In this document: positions 1 through 8,295 of the stretch, in pieces
Numbering within the stretch: position 1 is the stretch's first letter
Layout of the letters: the number at the start of each line of letters is the position of its first letter
From: Flavobacteriaceae bacterium UBA4439
GTDB taxonomy: Bacteria; Bacteroidota; Bacteroidia; Flavobacteriales; Flavobacteriaceae
Length of the DNA: 26,956 nucleotides
Reading direction: 5' to 3'
Assembly (NCBI GenBank): GCA_002390455.1
Contig: DGPN01000040.1
Coordinates: 1 to 26,956 of the forward strand
The notes under the pieces: generated by a model
Seen by the model: only the letters and a program-made list of their open reading frames with translations
What the model was told of the DNA's origin: nothing
Databases searched by the model: none
Program-made: the position numbers and the translations under genes

Positions 1-11
1 TACTACACAAG

Positions 12-41
12 ACGGACTAGTATTTTACTAGTCCGTTTTTT
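12..41 (+). terminator. Rho-independent terminator of an upstream gene outside the window
   Basis: A perfect 11-bp stem (ACGGACTAGTA paired with TACTAGTCCGT) with a TTT loop is followed by a run of six T. The T-run is only on the right side, so it acts on plus-strand transcription coming from a gene left of the window. On the minus strand there is no U-tract after the stem, so it is probably not the terminator of the minus-strand lipoprotein gene whose stop lies 143 bases away. Confidence 0.85.
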
Positions 42-183
42 ATTGGAATCATCCTTACCCCTTGTAAATGAATGGATTAACCTAAATATTGGGTTCAAAT
101 TTGAGGTTCGATATATTCTGTCGTTCGGGTCTGAACCATAAACATTGAAAGACTATTTGGTGTCTTATCATCATTGAGTGTCT

Positions 184-1071
184 CTAAGGAGTGCAGGAAC
201 TAACGTAAATTTCGCTGTATAAATTTGGGTCGTGGTTTGGGTCTTCGACCGTGTTAACCATCATTGAGATTTTAACAATTTCATCACTTGTAGAAAAACA
301 TAGTTGGTGAAAATTATCGTTGTCATTTATATCTTCTATCGAAATAGGTACATGCGGTATTAGAACTCCAGAACAGTCAGAATATCCAACATAGTACTGA
401 AATAAGTCAGATTCGGTATCATCACTTATATACGGTGTAACGCCACCATTCCAAGCAACTTGAATCGTTTGTGTTCCTGAATTACATTCATTCAGATTAC
501 CATCAATTCTTTGGGCAAAGAATAAACTTGGTCCATCAGCAAGCGGAATAACATTCGTGGTAGTGATTCCGTTTAAGTTTATGATTGCTGAACAAGCTGA
601 CTCTCCAGATAAAGTATCAGTTGTAAATAAATCCCCTACAACTCTAACTTCAACAGGTGGATTAGTAACAGCGGTACCAAATTCACCTAACAGAAGCACA
701 GTTCGATTTTTTCCATTTTCATTAGCTGGGGCCAAAGAAACACAAATAGGGGTATGTATATTTCCAAGGCTATCTAAAACTTCAAAATCAGTTTCCGATA
801 AAGTGGATGCATCTAGTGGGAATTTAAAATTAACAGGCATACCATCTAAAAGTCCTACTTGTTGATTACACAATAATAGACTTGGTAGTGCATTATCGAG
901 TCCAAAAAAAGCCGACACCAGAGTATCTTGTATTTCCTCATCGATTTCAACCAACATACCAGCTGTAGTATATTCTCCTGTGCAATCATTAGTAACCTGT
1001 TCTTGAGGGTCTTCTTTTTTGTTACACGAAAACAAGAGAATTATGATGGATAATCTCAAAACAGTTTTCAT
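184..1071 (-). CDS. Unrecognised lipoprotein, possible Ig-like domain
   Basis: Encodes 295 residues. The N-terminus is a short lipoprotein signal (LLFSC, lipidated Cys16) followed by a charged KKED stretch, so the mature protein is expected to be anchored in a membrane facing the periplasm or the cell surface. The rest is acidic, with several cysteines (including a pair near the C-terminus and one three residues from the end), which suits an exported disulfide-containing protein. Residues about 75-130 (a 'FPLDASTLSETDF' run and a following beta-rich stretch) loosely resemble bacterial Ig-like repeats in which a ligand-facing beta sandwich begins in this way; this is a weak resemblance. I do not recognise the family. 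It is transcribed alone, divergently from the esterase gene, with about 260 bases between them. No Bacteroidota promoter consensus is clear upstream. Confidence 0.7.
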   Translation of the reverse strand: MKTVLRLSIIILLFSCNKKEDPQEQVTNDCTGEYTTAGMLVEIDEEIQDTLVSAFFGLDNALPSLLLCNQQVGLLDGMPVNFKFPLDASTLSETDFEVLDSLGNIHTPICVSLAPANENGKNRTVLLLGEFGTAVTNPPVEVRVVGDLFTTDTLSGESACSAIINLNGITTTNVIPLADGPSLFFAQRIDGNLNECNSGTQTIQVAWNGGVTPYISDDTESDLFQYYVGYSDCSGVLIPHVPISIEDINDNDNFHQLCFSTSDEIVKISMMVNTVEDPNHDPNLYSEIYVSSCTP

Positions 1072-1331
1072 TTTAGTTGTTTAATATTTTTGACCCTAAA
1101 TATCAAAAAAAGTTTAAGTTGTAATCATGGAAGCTGCAACTTTGAATAATAGGGGGAGGGGAAATCAAAATCATATTAATTCAACACTTCATAATAAGAA
1201 TCATCAAACTATGAGTATCAATTAAATCTCTTGGCGTTAGCCCAATGTTCGATATTCCAAAAGAGTTATCTACTAAATCAATTAAACAGTTACACTATAA
1301 TGGTGTAGCCTTTTTTTTATATTTTAGAGGT

Positions 1332-2222
1332 ATGAAAAAGCCCCTTTTATTTTATACCGTTTTACTGACAATTTATAGCAGTTGCAATAAAAATAATGTC
1401 AATAAAAATTTAGAATCCTGTTATTCAAATGCCAATACTCAATCGATAGTTCATAACGGTACAAGCAGGGATTATGTGCTGTATATCCCTGATTCATATG
1501 ACGGGACATCGACTGTTCCATTGCTGCTAAACTTTCATGGATTTGGAGATAGTGCAACTAATTATATGAATAATGCTGACATGCGTACAATGGCTGAATC
1601 TGAGACTTTTATTTTAGTCTATCCTCAAGGGAGTTGTTCAAATGGTTCCTCCCATTGGAATCCTTGCCCAACAGGAGGGGATAATAAAAGCACTGCAGAT
1701 GATTTAGGATTTGTTGAGGCTATGATTAATGAGATTTCATCCCAGTATGATGTAGATTTGGAAAGAATTTATGCTGCTGGATACTCAAACGGTGGCATGA
1801 TGGCATACGGACTTGCAAACTACAAAAGTGATTTAATTGCTGCAATAGCGTCTGTTTCTGGAGCAATGTTAGATTGTAAAGGTCCTACAAGTCATCCCAT
1901 GCCGATAGTACATCTTCATGGAACTTCTGATTTCGTTATTCCCTATGAAGGAGACAATTACTATCGCGCTGCCCAGAGCACCTTGGAATATTGGATTGAT
2001 TTTAATAATACTTCCACCAACCCAACGATAAGTATCGACAATAGTGGAGGAATACCAATTGAGCATTATGTCTATGGACAAGGGGATGCCTCCGTTTCTG
2101 TTGAGCATTACAAATACATAGGAGGTGATCATGTTTGGTTTAGCACAAAGTATAAGGGTCAGAATGCTGCTGAGTTGGTTTGGAATTTTGTATCCCAGTA
2201 TGACATTAATGGGTTGAGATAA
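1332..2222 (+). CDS. Lipoprotein esterase, CE1 / PHB-depolymerase-like (LpqC type)
   Basis: An alpha/beta hydrolase of the CE1/PHB-depolymerase group, 296 residues from this start. The frame is open up to an ATG at 1245, but the ATG at 1332 directly precedes a lipoprotein signal (MKKPLLFYT... YSSC, Cys18), so it is preferred. The fold motifs are clear: oxyanion-loop segment LLLNFHGFGD, nucleophile elbow GYSNGG (Ser152), catalytic Asp in HGTSDFVIP (Asp200) and His in GGDHVWF (His267). Relatives hydrolyse feruloyl, acetyl or polyester bonds; the substrate cannot be read from sequence. Position just upstream of the GH106 gene (62 bases apart, same strand) suggests removal of ester groups from a rhamnose-containing glycan, which is an inference. 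No promoter consensus was found. Confidence 0.85.
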   Translation: MKKPLLFYTVLLTIYSSCNKNNVNKNLESCYSNANTQSIVHNGTSRDYVLYIPDSYDGTSTVPLLLNFHGFGDSATNYMNNADMRTMAESETFILVYPQGSCSNGSSHWNPCPTGGDNKSTADDLGFVEAMINEISSQYDVDLERIYAAGYSNGGMMAYGLANYKSDLIAAIASVSGAMLDCKGPTSHPMPIVHLHGTSDFVIPYEGDNYYRAAQSTLEYWIDFNNTSTNPTISIDNSGGIPIEHYVYGQGDASVSVEHYKYIGGDHVWFSTKYKGQNAAELVWNFVSQYDINGLR

Positions 2223-2284
2223 AGTAATTTTTCTTTACATATACTTTTTTGCCATATTTTTAATAAATAACATTGAAATAAATT

Positions 2285-5107
2285 TTGAATCTTTTGATAA
2301 AAGCATCATACGCCTTATACGTATTGTTAGTTTTTTTGATCAATCAAACATCAATCAAAGCACAAGATGTCTTACATGATTGGCCAGATGTAAAAAAAGA
2401 ATCCAAACCTTGGACGCGATGGTGGTGGATGGGCAGTGCAGTAGATAAAACAAATATCACTCAGACCTTAATTTCATTTAATAAAGCAGGGATTGGCGGG
2501 GTAGAAATCGAACCGATCTATGGGGTAAAAGGAGCGGAAGAAAATTTTATCGATTATTTAAGTCCTGAATGGATCGAGATGTTAGATCATACTGTTTATG
2601 TGGCAGACAGTCTCCAAATGGGCGTTGACTTGACCTTGGGAACGGGTTGGCCTTGGGGCGGGTCGGAAGTCAGTCTGCTTGATGCCGCAAAACGCCTTCT
2701 AGTAAGAAAAATAGATCTGAAAAAGGGCACTCCCTTTTTGGAATCGATTTCCCCCTTCGAAACAGGGGTTTTGGTTCATCCTAAATCGCTTAAGATTCGA
2801 ACAAATAAAAAGGGATCAGTTCAACCAAAATTACAGGGCGTATATGCATTTGATCCACAGAACCACTTTACAGACCTCAGTGGTATGATCCAAAATAACA
2901 GTCTAAAATGGGGACCTCAAGATCAAGATCATGAGCTGTTTTTTGTTTTTGAAGACAGAACTGCCCAAAAAGTTAAAAGAGCTGCACCAGGTGGAGAAGG
3001 TTGGGTCTTGGATCACTTTTCTCCTGAAGCTTTAAAAAATTACTTACAAACTTTTAGCCAAACCCTTGGTGAAATGAAGGTGCCAATTCGTTCGGTATTC
3101 AATGATAGTTATGAAGTCTATAACGCTGACTATACAACCGACTTTTTTGAAATTTTTGAGCATTATCGTGGTTATGATCTCAAACCGTATATGAATCGAC
3201 TTTTGGATAAAAACGACAACGAAATAAGTAATCGAATCCGAAGTGACTACCGAGAAACACTTTCTGATCTGCTGATAGAAGACTTTAATCCCACTTGGAA
3301 TGAATGGGCTCAAAAAATGGGCTTCAAAACCAAGTATCAAGCGCACGGTGCTCCTGGAAATCTAATTGATTTGTATGCTTCGGCTGATATTCCAGAATGT
3401 GAAACTTTTGGATCTATGCCCTACGCAATAAAGGGTTTCCGTCGGGTGGAGGGCAATGGAAGCTCATCAAAGTACCCTCATCGGAATTTTAGAGCAGGAG
3501 ATGCAGATGCTGCGATGATCAAATTTTCATCCTCTGCTGCTAACATAACAGGCAAACAAAAAGTTTCCGCCGAAACCTTTACTTGGTTGAGAGAGCATTT
3601 TAGAGCTTCACTGTCCCAATGTAAACCAGAATTAGAGGACTTGTTTCTCAATGGGATCAATCATATATTTTTACATGGCTCTACCTACTCCCCCGCATCC
3701 GCTGCTTGGCCCGGTTGGAAGTTTTATGCCTCTGTAAACTTCAACGAAACCAATCCCATCTGGGAAGACGCCCCTGCTCTATTTGAATACATCGGTAGAT
3801 CCCAATCCCTTTTACAATTGGGAAATGCTGATAACGACCTATTGATTTATTGGCCCATTCACGACAGTTGGGCAAAATTCAATGAGGGTGACCCCTTGGT
3901 ACAATTTGCAATTCACCGTCTGGATACTTGGCTGTCAGGAACTTCCTTCTACGACACAGCCCACCACCTTATTAAACAAGGCTATGGATTTGACTATTTG
4001 TCAGACCGTTTTCTGGAGAAAGTTGATGTAGAAAACGGTATCATTCAATTGCCAGGTGGCAACTACCATTCCATTGTTGTTCCTAAAGCGCAATACATGC
4101 CCCTAGAAAGTTTAAAAAAACTTCTTGATTTACGGCAATTGGGGGCATCGGTAATATTTTTGGGAAGACCTCAACAGGTTCCTGGATTCCTTGATTACCA
4201 AAAAAAATCAGATGCTTTACAAACATTGGCTGAGGATAAGATCAACAAAATCTATACCCTAAAAGAAATGGAAATACCACTCCAAAAAGCAGGGGTGATA
4301 CAAGAACCAATGGTCAACAAAGGGCTTAAATTCGTCCGCCGAGAGCATCAAGGTGAAAAAATTTATTTTGTGGTCAATCACACCCCTAAAAAAATTGAAG
4401 GCTTGATTCCCCTTGGTGTATCGGATAAGGAGGTGTTGATCATGGATCCTTTGACGGGCAAAACAGGAAAAGCCATTACAACTCATTATAATAAGATGAC
4501 CAAAGTCAAACTATCACTGCCTTCTGGAGGAAGCCTTTTCCTCAAAACCTTTGACAAGGTCAGAGCACCCCAATGGAACTATTTGACACGGTCAGAAAAT
4601 TCATACAAAATAAGCGGCGAATGGGATTTTAGGTTGATTAAAGGCGGGCCCGATAATGACTTTTTAAAAAAAATCAATCGCTTGGCCTCTTGGACCGAGT
4701 GGGGTGAAAAAATGAAAGCTTTTTCTGGAACAGCCGAATATCAGATAACATTTAATCGCCCCACAAATCACAACGGGGCTTGGCTTCTGGAACTTGGAGA
4801 TGTTAGGGAAAGTGCTAAAGTTTGGTTGAATGATGAATTGCTTGGAACCCTATGGTCCAATCCCTATGAAATGACCATTGGAAATTTGAAAAAAGGGAAA
4901 AACACCCTTCGAATTCAAGTGACCAACCTGGGATCGAACCGAATTAAGGCCAAAGAAGCAAGAGGTGAACCTTGGAAGATATTCTATGATATCAATATGG
5001 TGAGTTTGGATTATAATCCATTTGATGCATCAAAATTGGATGTTTTAAAAGCGGGACTATTGGAAGAACCTCTTCTGACGCCTTTAAAAACTTCTGAATA
5101 TAAATAA
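2285..5107 (+). CDS. GH106-family alpha-L-rhamnosidase, secreted
   Basis: A 940-residue exported glycoside hydrolase. A signal peptide (residues 1-26, cleavage after SIKA before QD) begins directly at a TTG codon; an in-frame stop lies six bases upstream and the next in-frame ATG is at residue 49, so TTG is the likely start. GH106 hallmarks are PWTRWWWMG (42-50), GIGGVEIEPIYGVKG (69-83), GTGWPWGG (119-126), NDSYEVYNADYT (273-284) and SAETFTW (428-434); acidic residues in the last two and in IPECETFG are catalytic or metal-ligand candidates. The C-terminus (about 770-920) is a GH2-like sugar-binding beta sandwich. No type IX secretion C-terminal signal is visible, so it is probably periplasmic. 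Family members release L-rhamnose from pectic or algal glycans. It heads a series with a sulfatase 26 bases downstream, pointing to a sulfated rhamnose-rich substrate (inferred). Confidence 0.88.
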   Translation: MNLLIKASYALYVLLVFLINQTSIKAQDVLHDWPDVKKESKPWTRWWWMGSAVDKTNITQTLISFNKAGIGGVEIEPIYGVKGAEENFIDYLSPEWIEMLDHTVYVADSLQMGVDLTLGTGWPWGGSEVSLLDAAKRLLVRKIDLKKGTPFLESISPFETGVLVHPKSLKIRTNKKGSVQPKLQGVYAFDPQNHFTDLSGMIQNNSLKWGPQDQDHELFFVFEDRTAQKVKRAAPGGEGWVLDHFSPEALKNYLQTFSQTLGEMKVPIRSVFNDSYEVYNADYTTDFFEIFEHYRGYDLKPYMNRLLDKNDNEISNRIRSDYRETLSDLLIEDFNPTWNEWAQKMGFKTKYQAHGAPGNLIDLYASADIPECETFGSMPYAIKGFRRVEGNGSSSKYPHRNFRAGDADAAMIKFSSSAANITGKQKVSAETFTWLREHFRASLSQCKPELEDLFLNGINHIFLHGSTYSPASAAWPGWKFYASVNFNETNPIWEDAPALFEYIGRSQSLLQLGNADNDLLIYWPIHDSWAKFNEGDPLVQFAIHRLDTWLSGTSFYDTAHHLIKQGYGFDYLSDRFLEKVDVENGIIQLPGGNYHSIVVPKAQYMPLESLKKLLDLRQLGASVIFLGRPQQVPGFLDYQKKSDALQTLAEDKINKIYTLKEMEIPLQKAGVIQEPMVNKGLKFVRREHQGEKIYFVVNHTPKKIEGLIPLGVSDKEVLIMDPLTGKTGKAITTHYNKMTKVKLSLPSGGSLFLKTFDKVRAPQWNYLTRSENSYKISGEWDFRLIKGGPDNDFLKKINRLASWTEWGEKMKAFSGTAEYQITFNRPTNHNGAWLLELGDVRESAKVWLNDELLGTLWSNPYEMTIGNLKKGKNTLRIQVTNLGSNRIKAKEARGEPWKIFYDINMVSLDYNPFDASKLDVLKAGLLEEPLLTPLKTSEYK

Positions 5108-5133
5108 TTCATTAAATTACATGAAAATTCTCA

Positions 5134-6567
5134 ATGAATCTAAGTGTTTCACTGTACTTGTCGGCATTTATTCTTCTTCTATGCTCGTGTGAAAATTCCA
5201 AATCCCAAAAGCTTGAGGAGGAAAACCCACCCAATATAATTTTTATTCTTTCCGACGATCAGTCTTGGGGAGATTACAGTTTTATGGATCATCCTCATAT
5301 CCAAACTCCACATATTGACCAATTGGCAAAAGAATCTGCCACATACACCAGAGGGTATGTAACCAGTCCACTTTGCGGCCCTTCATTGGCAAGTATCATC
5401 ACAGGTAAATATGCTTTTCAACACGGACAAACAGGCAATGATGCTGGAAACTCAAATCGGGATGCAAGTGAATGGATGACAAGAGGTTATCCTGATCATG
5501 AAGTAAAAAAGGTAAAAAAGAAATCAGTCAATTATCTTTATAGCAAAGTGAGAAATGATCGATTTGATTTGATCAAAGCAAAATTTTACAAGCATAAACT
5601 CTTGACAGATTATCTTTCAACAAAAGGTTACCGATCTTTTCAATCGGGTAAATGGTGGCTGGGTTCTTGGGAAGAAGGCAAATTTGATGCGGGTATGACC
5701 CACGGTGATTACCAAAGAAAAGGAAGGCATGGTGATGAAGGATTAAAAATTGGTCGTGAGGGAATGGATCCAATTTTTAATTTTATCGATCAAACTCAAA
5801 AAGATAATGTTCCATTTTTTGTTTGGTACGCACCTTTTTTACCTCATACCCCACACAATCCTCCCGAGGAGCTATTGCTTAAATACTTGAAAGTAGCGCC
5901 CAATGAAAGTGTTGCAAAATACTGGGCCATGTGTGAATGGCTGGATCAAACAGTAGGGGATTTGATGAACCATTTAAAAGAAAAATCATTGGAGGAAAAC
6001 ACCTTAATTGTTTACACCTCTGACAACGGCTGGATCCAATCGGAGAAACAAAATAGGTACGCCCCCCGTTCTAAAAGAGCTCCACACGAAGGAGGTATAA
6101 GAACTCCGATCATGTTCAAATTACCGGGAAAAATCCAACCAGAAATAAATCGTTCCACACTGGTCAGTAATATTGATTTAGTTCCTACCGTATTGAGCTT
6201 TTTAAACCTTACTGAAGAAAGCCTTCCTGGTCTAAATGTAATGGACAAAAAAAAATTGAATGAGAGAGAAACCCTTTTTATCGAATGCTATAACCACGAC
6301 ATTTTGAATGTGGAAAAACCAACTGAGACCATTTTATATAAAGTTGCCTTGAACAAAAAATGGAAGTTGATGGTGCCCAACAAGGATTTAGTTATTAAAG
6401 ATTTTACAGATCCTCAATCAAATTACTATGGATTTTATTCTAATCAAATTCAATTATTTGACTTAGAGCAGGATCCTAAAGAAGAACTCAATTTGGCTGA
6501 AAAGCACCCTGAAATCGTAGAAAAAATGAGTCGCCAGATTGAACAGTGGTGGCAACCAATAGATTGA
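5134..6567 (+). CDS. S1 family sulfatase, lipoprotein, atypical CGPSL signature
   Basis: A formylglycine-type sulfatase of 477 residues with a lipoprotein signal (LLLCSC, probably lipidated Cys19). Visible active-site features are metal ligands Asp41-Asp42 (SDDQ) and Asp297-Asn298 (SDNGW), the formylglycine precursor Cys81, Lys173 (SGKWW), His238 in LPHTPH and Lys314. Two usual residues are replaced: the Arg of C-x-P-S-R is Leu (CGPSL, 81-85) and the His of GKWH is Trp175. The rest of the signature, including ASIITG, is intact. A lysine-rich insertion lies at about 121-150. I believe CxPSL occurs in other bacterial sulfatases, so it may define a subfamily rather than a defect. It would remove sulfate from a glycan in the periplasm or at the cell surface. 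It is 26 bases after the GH106 gene and 21 before rhaM, so co-transcribed. Confidence 0.88.
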   Translation: MNLSVSLYLSAFILLLCSCENSKSQKLEEENPPNIIFILSDDQSWGDYSFMDHPHIQTPHIDQLAKESATYTRGYVTSPLCGPSLASIITGKYAFQHGQTGNDAGNSNRDASEWMTRGYPDHEVKKVKKKSVNYLYSKVRNDRFDLIKAKFYKHKLLTDYLSTKGYRSFQSGKWWLGSWEEGKFDAGMTHGDYQRKGRHGDEGLKIGREGMDPIFNFIDQTQKDNVPFFVWYAPFLPHTPHNPPEELLLKYLKVAPNESVAKYWAMCEWLDQTVGDLMNHLKEKSLEENTLIVYTSDNGWIQSEKQNRYAPRSKRAPHEGGIRTPIMFKLPGKIQPEINRSTLVSNIDLVPTVLSFLNLTEESLPGLNVMDKKKLNERETLFIECYNHDILNVEKPTETILYKVALNKKWKLMVPNKDLVIKDFTDPQSNYYGFYSNQIQLFDLEQDPKEELNLAEKHPEIVEKMSRQIEQWWQPID

Positions 6568-6588
6568 ATTTAAAATTATAAGTGGTTT

Positions 6589-6900
6589 ATGTTGAATCAA
6601 CTGGCTTTTAAAATGTATTTAAAACCCAATTCGGTGGAGGAATACAAGAAACGTCACGACGAAATTTGGCCTGAGTTAAAGCAATTGCTCATTGACGCAG
6701 GAGTAAGCTCTTATCATATTTACCACGATCCAGAAACGGACTGTCTTTTCGCATTTCAAGAAACCAACGGAAGGGACTCCCAGTCACTGAGTGAAAATCC
6801 CATCGTGCAAAAATGGTGGGAATATATGAGCGACCTGATGGTAACTCAACCCGATCATTCACCAAAACAATTGAACTTAAATAATGTTTTCTCCCTGTAA
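6589..6900 (+). CDS. rhaM: L-rhamnose mutarotase
   Basis: A 103-residue protein matching the RhaM family in length and along its whole sequence: EEYKKRHDEIWPEL (17-30) with the active-site His23, the central SSYHIYHDPETDCLFA strand pair, WWEYMSDLM (76-84), and the terminal SPKQLNLNNVFSL. It interconverts alpha- and beta-L-rhamnopyranose in the cytoplasm so that the isomerase receives its preferred anomer. No signal peptide. It lies between two exported sulfatases; its TAA stop overlaps the ATG of the next gene by one base (TAATG), so translation is probably coupled. The family assignment also fixes the sugar handled by this cluster as L-rhamnose. Confidence 0.93.
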   Translation: MLNQLAFKMYLKPNSVEEYKKRHDEIWPELKQLLIDAGVSSYHIYHDPETDCLFAFQETNGRDSQSLSENPIVQKWWEYMSDLMVTQPDHSPKQLNLNNVFSL

Positions 6901-8294
6901 TGAATAACGCTATAAAACTTCTCTTTTTAATGCTACTTTTTTGGTCATGCGGCCAAAAAAAAGTGGTCCAAGCACCCCCAAATATCATTCTAATCGTAAC
7001 CGATGACCAAAGGTGGGATGCCATTGGCTACGCTGGAAATGAAATCATCATCACTCCCGAACAAGATCAATTGGCAAAAGAGGGAACTTATTTCAATAAG
7101 GCTTTTGTAACCACTCCTATTTGTGGTGCCAGCCGGGCAACCATCATCACAGGATTGTATGAACGAAAACACAAATTCACCCTGGGGGGTACAACGCTGG
7201 ATTCGATTTACAATCGGAAAAATTACGCCCGTGAGCTCCAAAAGAAAGGATACAAAACTGGATTTTTCGGTAAACTCGGAATTAAAAATAATGGAAACTT
7301 GGCGGACTCATTTTCCGAACACGAAGTCTATGATCGAAACAATAAGTTCAAAGATCACAGGGGTTATTATTATAAAACCATTGGGAAAGATACGGTACAC
7401 CTCACACGATACACCGGACACAAAGCCCTTAATTTTATCGAAAACACAGATAGTGACCAACCCTTTTGTTTGTCTATTAGTTTTAGTGCACCCCATGCCC
7501 ACGACGGTGCTTGGGAGGGAATTCAGAAACAATATTTTTGGCAGCAGGAAGTAGATGGATATTACAAAGATATCAAGATCCCCGGCCCCAAAAATGCTTC
7601 TGATGAAAGATTTAATGCTCTGCCCGAAGGGGTAAGAAAAGGATTTAATCGTGTCCGTTGGTATTGGCGGTACGATACGCCCGAACGTTATCAAGAAAGT
7701 CTCAAAGGCTATTACAGAATGATTGGTGGAGTGGACAATGAATTGGGGAAAATTAGGGCTCTACTCAAAGCCAAAGGGATTGAAGACAATACTATCATCA
7801 TTTGGATGGGAGACAATGGCTACTTTCTGGGCGAAAGACAAATGGCAGGCAAGTGGTTGATGTATGACAATTCGGTCAGAGTGCCATTGATTATTTTTGA
7901 TCCCCGTGTCAACCAACACCACGATGTGGAAGACATGGTGGCCAATGTAGATTTGGCAGCAACCATTTTGGATTTTGCGGGTGTAAATTCTAAACTTAAA
8001 ACCCAAGGTAATTCCTTGGTTCCATATGTGAAAACCGGCAAATCTCCCTTTAAAAGAGAAGCATTACTGATCGAGCATTTATGGGATTTTGAACCCATTC
8101 CATCTAGCGAAGGCATCAGAACCGAAAAATGGAAATTCATGAGGTACAGAGACATAAAAGCCCAAGATGAACTCTATGATTTGGTCTCCGATCCTGACGA
8201 ACTAAACAACCTGGCGAATCATCCAGACCATGCAAATGTGGTCATAGAAATGGAGAAAAAACTCGAGCAAAATATTACGAAATACGCCCAATAA
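6900..8294 (+). CDS. S1 family sulfatase, lipoprotein
   Basis: A second formylglycine sulfatase, 464 residues, with lipoprotein signal (LLFWSC, Cys17). Features are metal ligands Asp35-Asp36 (TDDQRW), formylglycine precursor Cys75 in CGASR (75-79, Arg present), Lys125 in GFFGKLG, His199 in APHAHDG, Asp305-Asn306 in GDNGY and Lys318. The usual GKWH is GKLG here, so the His that contacts the formylglycine in arylsulfatases is missing at that place. It is only distantly similar to the first sulfatase, so the two probably remove sulfate from different positions or residues. It begins on the last base of rhaM and ends one base before the stop codon of the convergent GH78 gene, with no terminator between. 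The exact S1 subfamily cannot be decided by eye. Confidence 0.88.
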   Translation: MNNAIKLLFLMLLFWSCGQKKVVQAPPNIILIVTDDQRWDAIGYAGNEIIITPEQDQLAKEGTYFNKAFVTTPICGASRATIITGLYERKHKFTLGGTTLDSIYNRKNYARELQKKGYKTGFFGKLGIKNNGNLADSFSEHEVYDRNNKFKDHRGYYYKTIGKDTVHLTRYTGHKALNFIENTDSDQPFCLSISFSAPHAHDGAWEGIQKQYFWQQEVDGYYKDIKIPGPKNASDERFNALPEGVRKGFNRVRWYWRYDTPERYQESLKGYYRMIGGVDNELGKIRALLKAKGIEDNTIIIWMGDNGYFLGERQMAGKWLMYDNSVRVPLIIFDPRVNQHHDVEDMVANVDLAATILDFAGVNSKLKTQGNSLVPYVKTGKSPFKREALLIEHLWDFEPIPSSEGIRTEKWKFMRYRDIKAQDELYDLVSDPDELNNLANHPDHANVVIEMEKKLEQNITKYAQ

Positions 8295-8295
8295 A

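Noticed and set aside
95..104. Perfect palindrome TCAAATTTGA as an operator
   Set aside because: Ten AT-rich bases arise easily by chance, it lies downstream of a convergent gene end, and no second copy was noticed near a promoter.
1232..1250. GTTAGCC within GGCGTTAGCCCAATG as a possible integron-type recombination core
   Set aside because: It does not fit GTTRRRY, no partner inverted core or integrase is present, and no repeat of it was seen.
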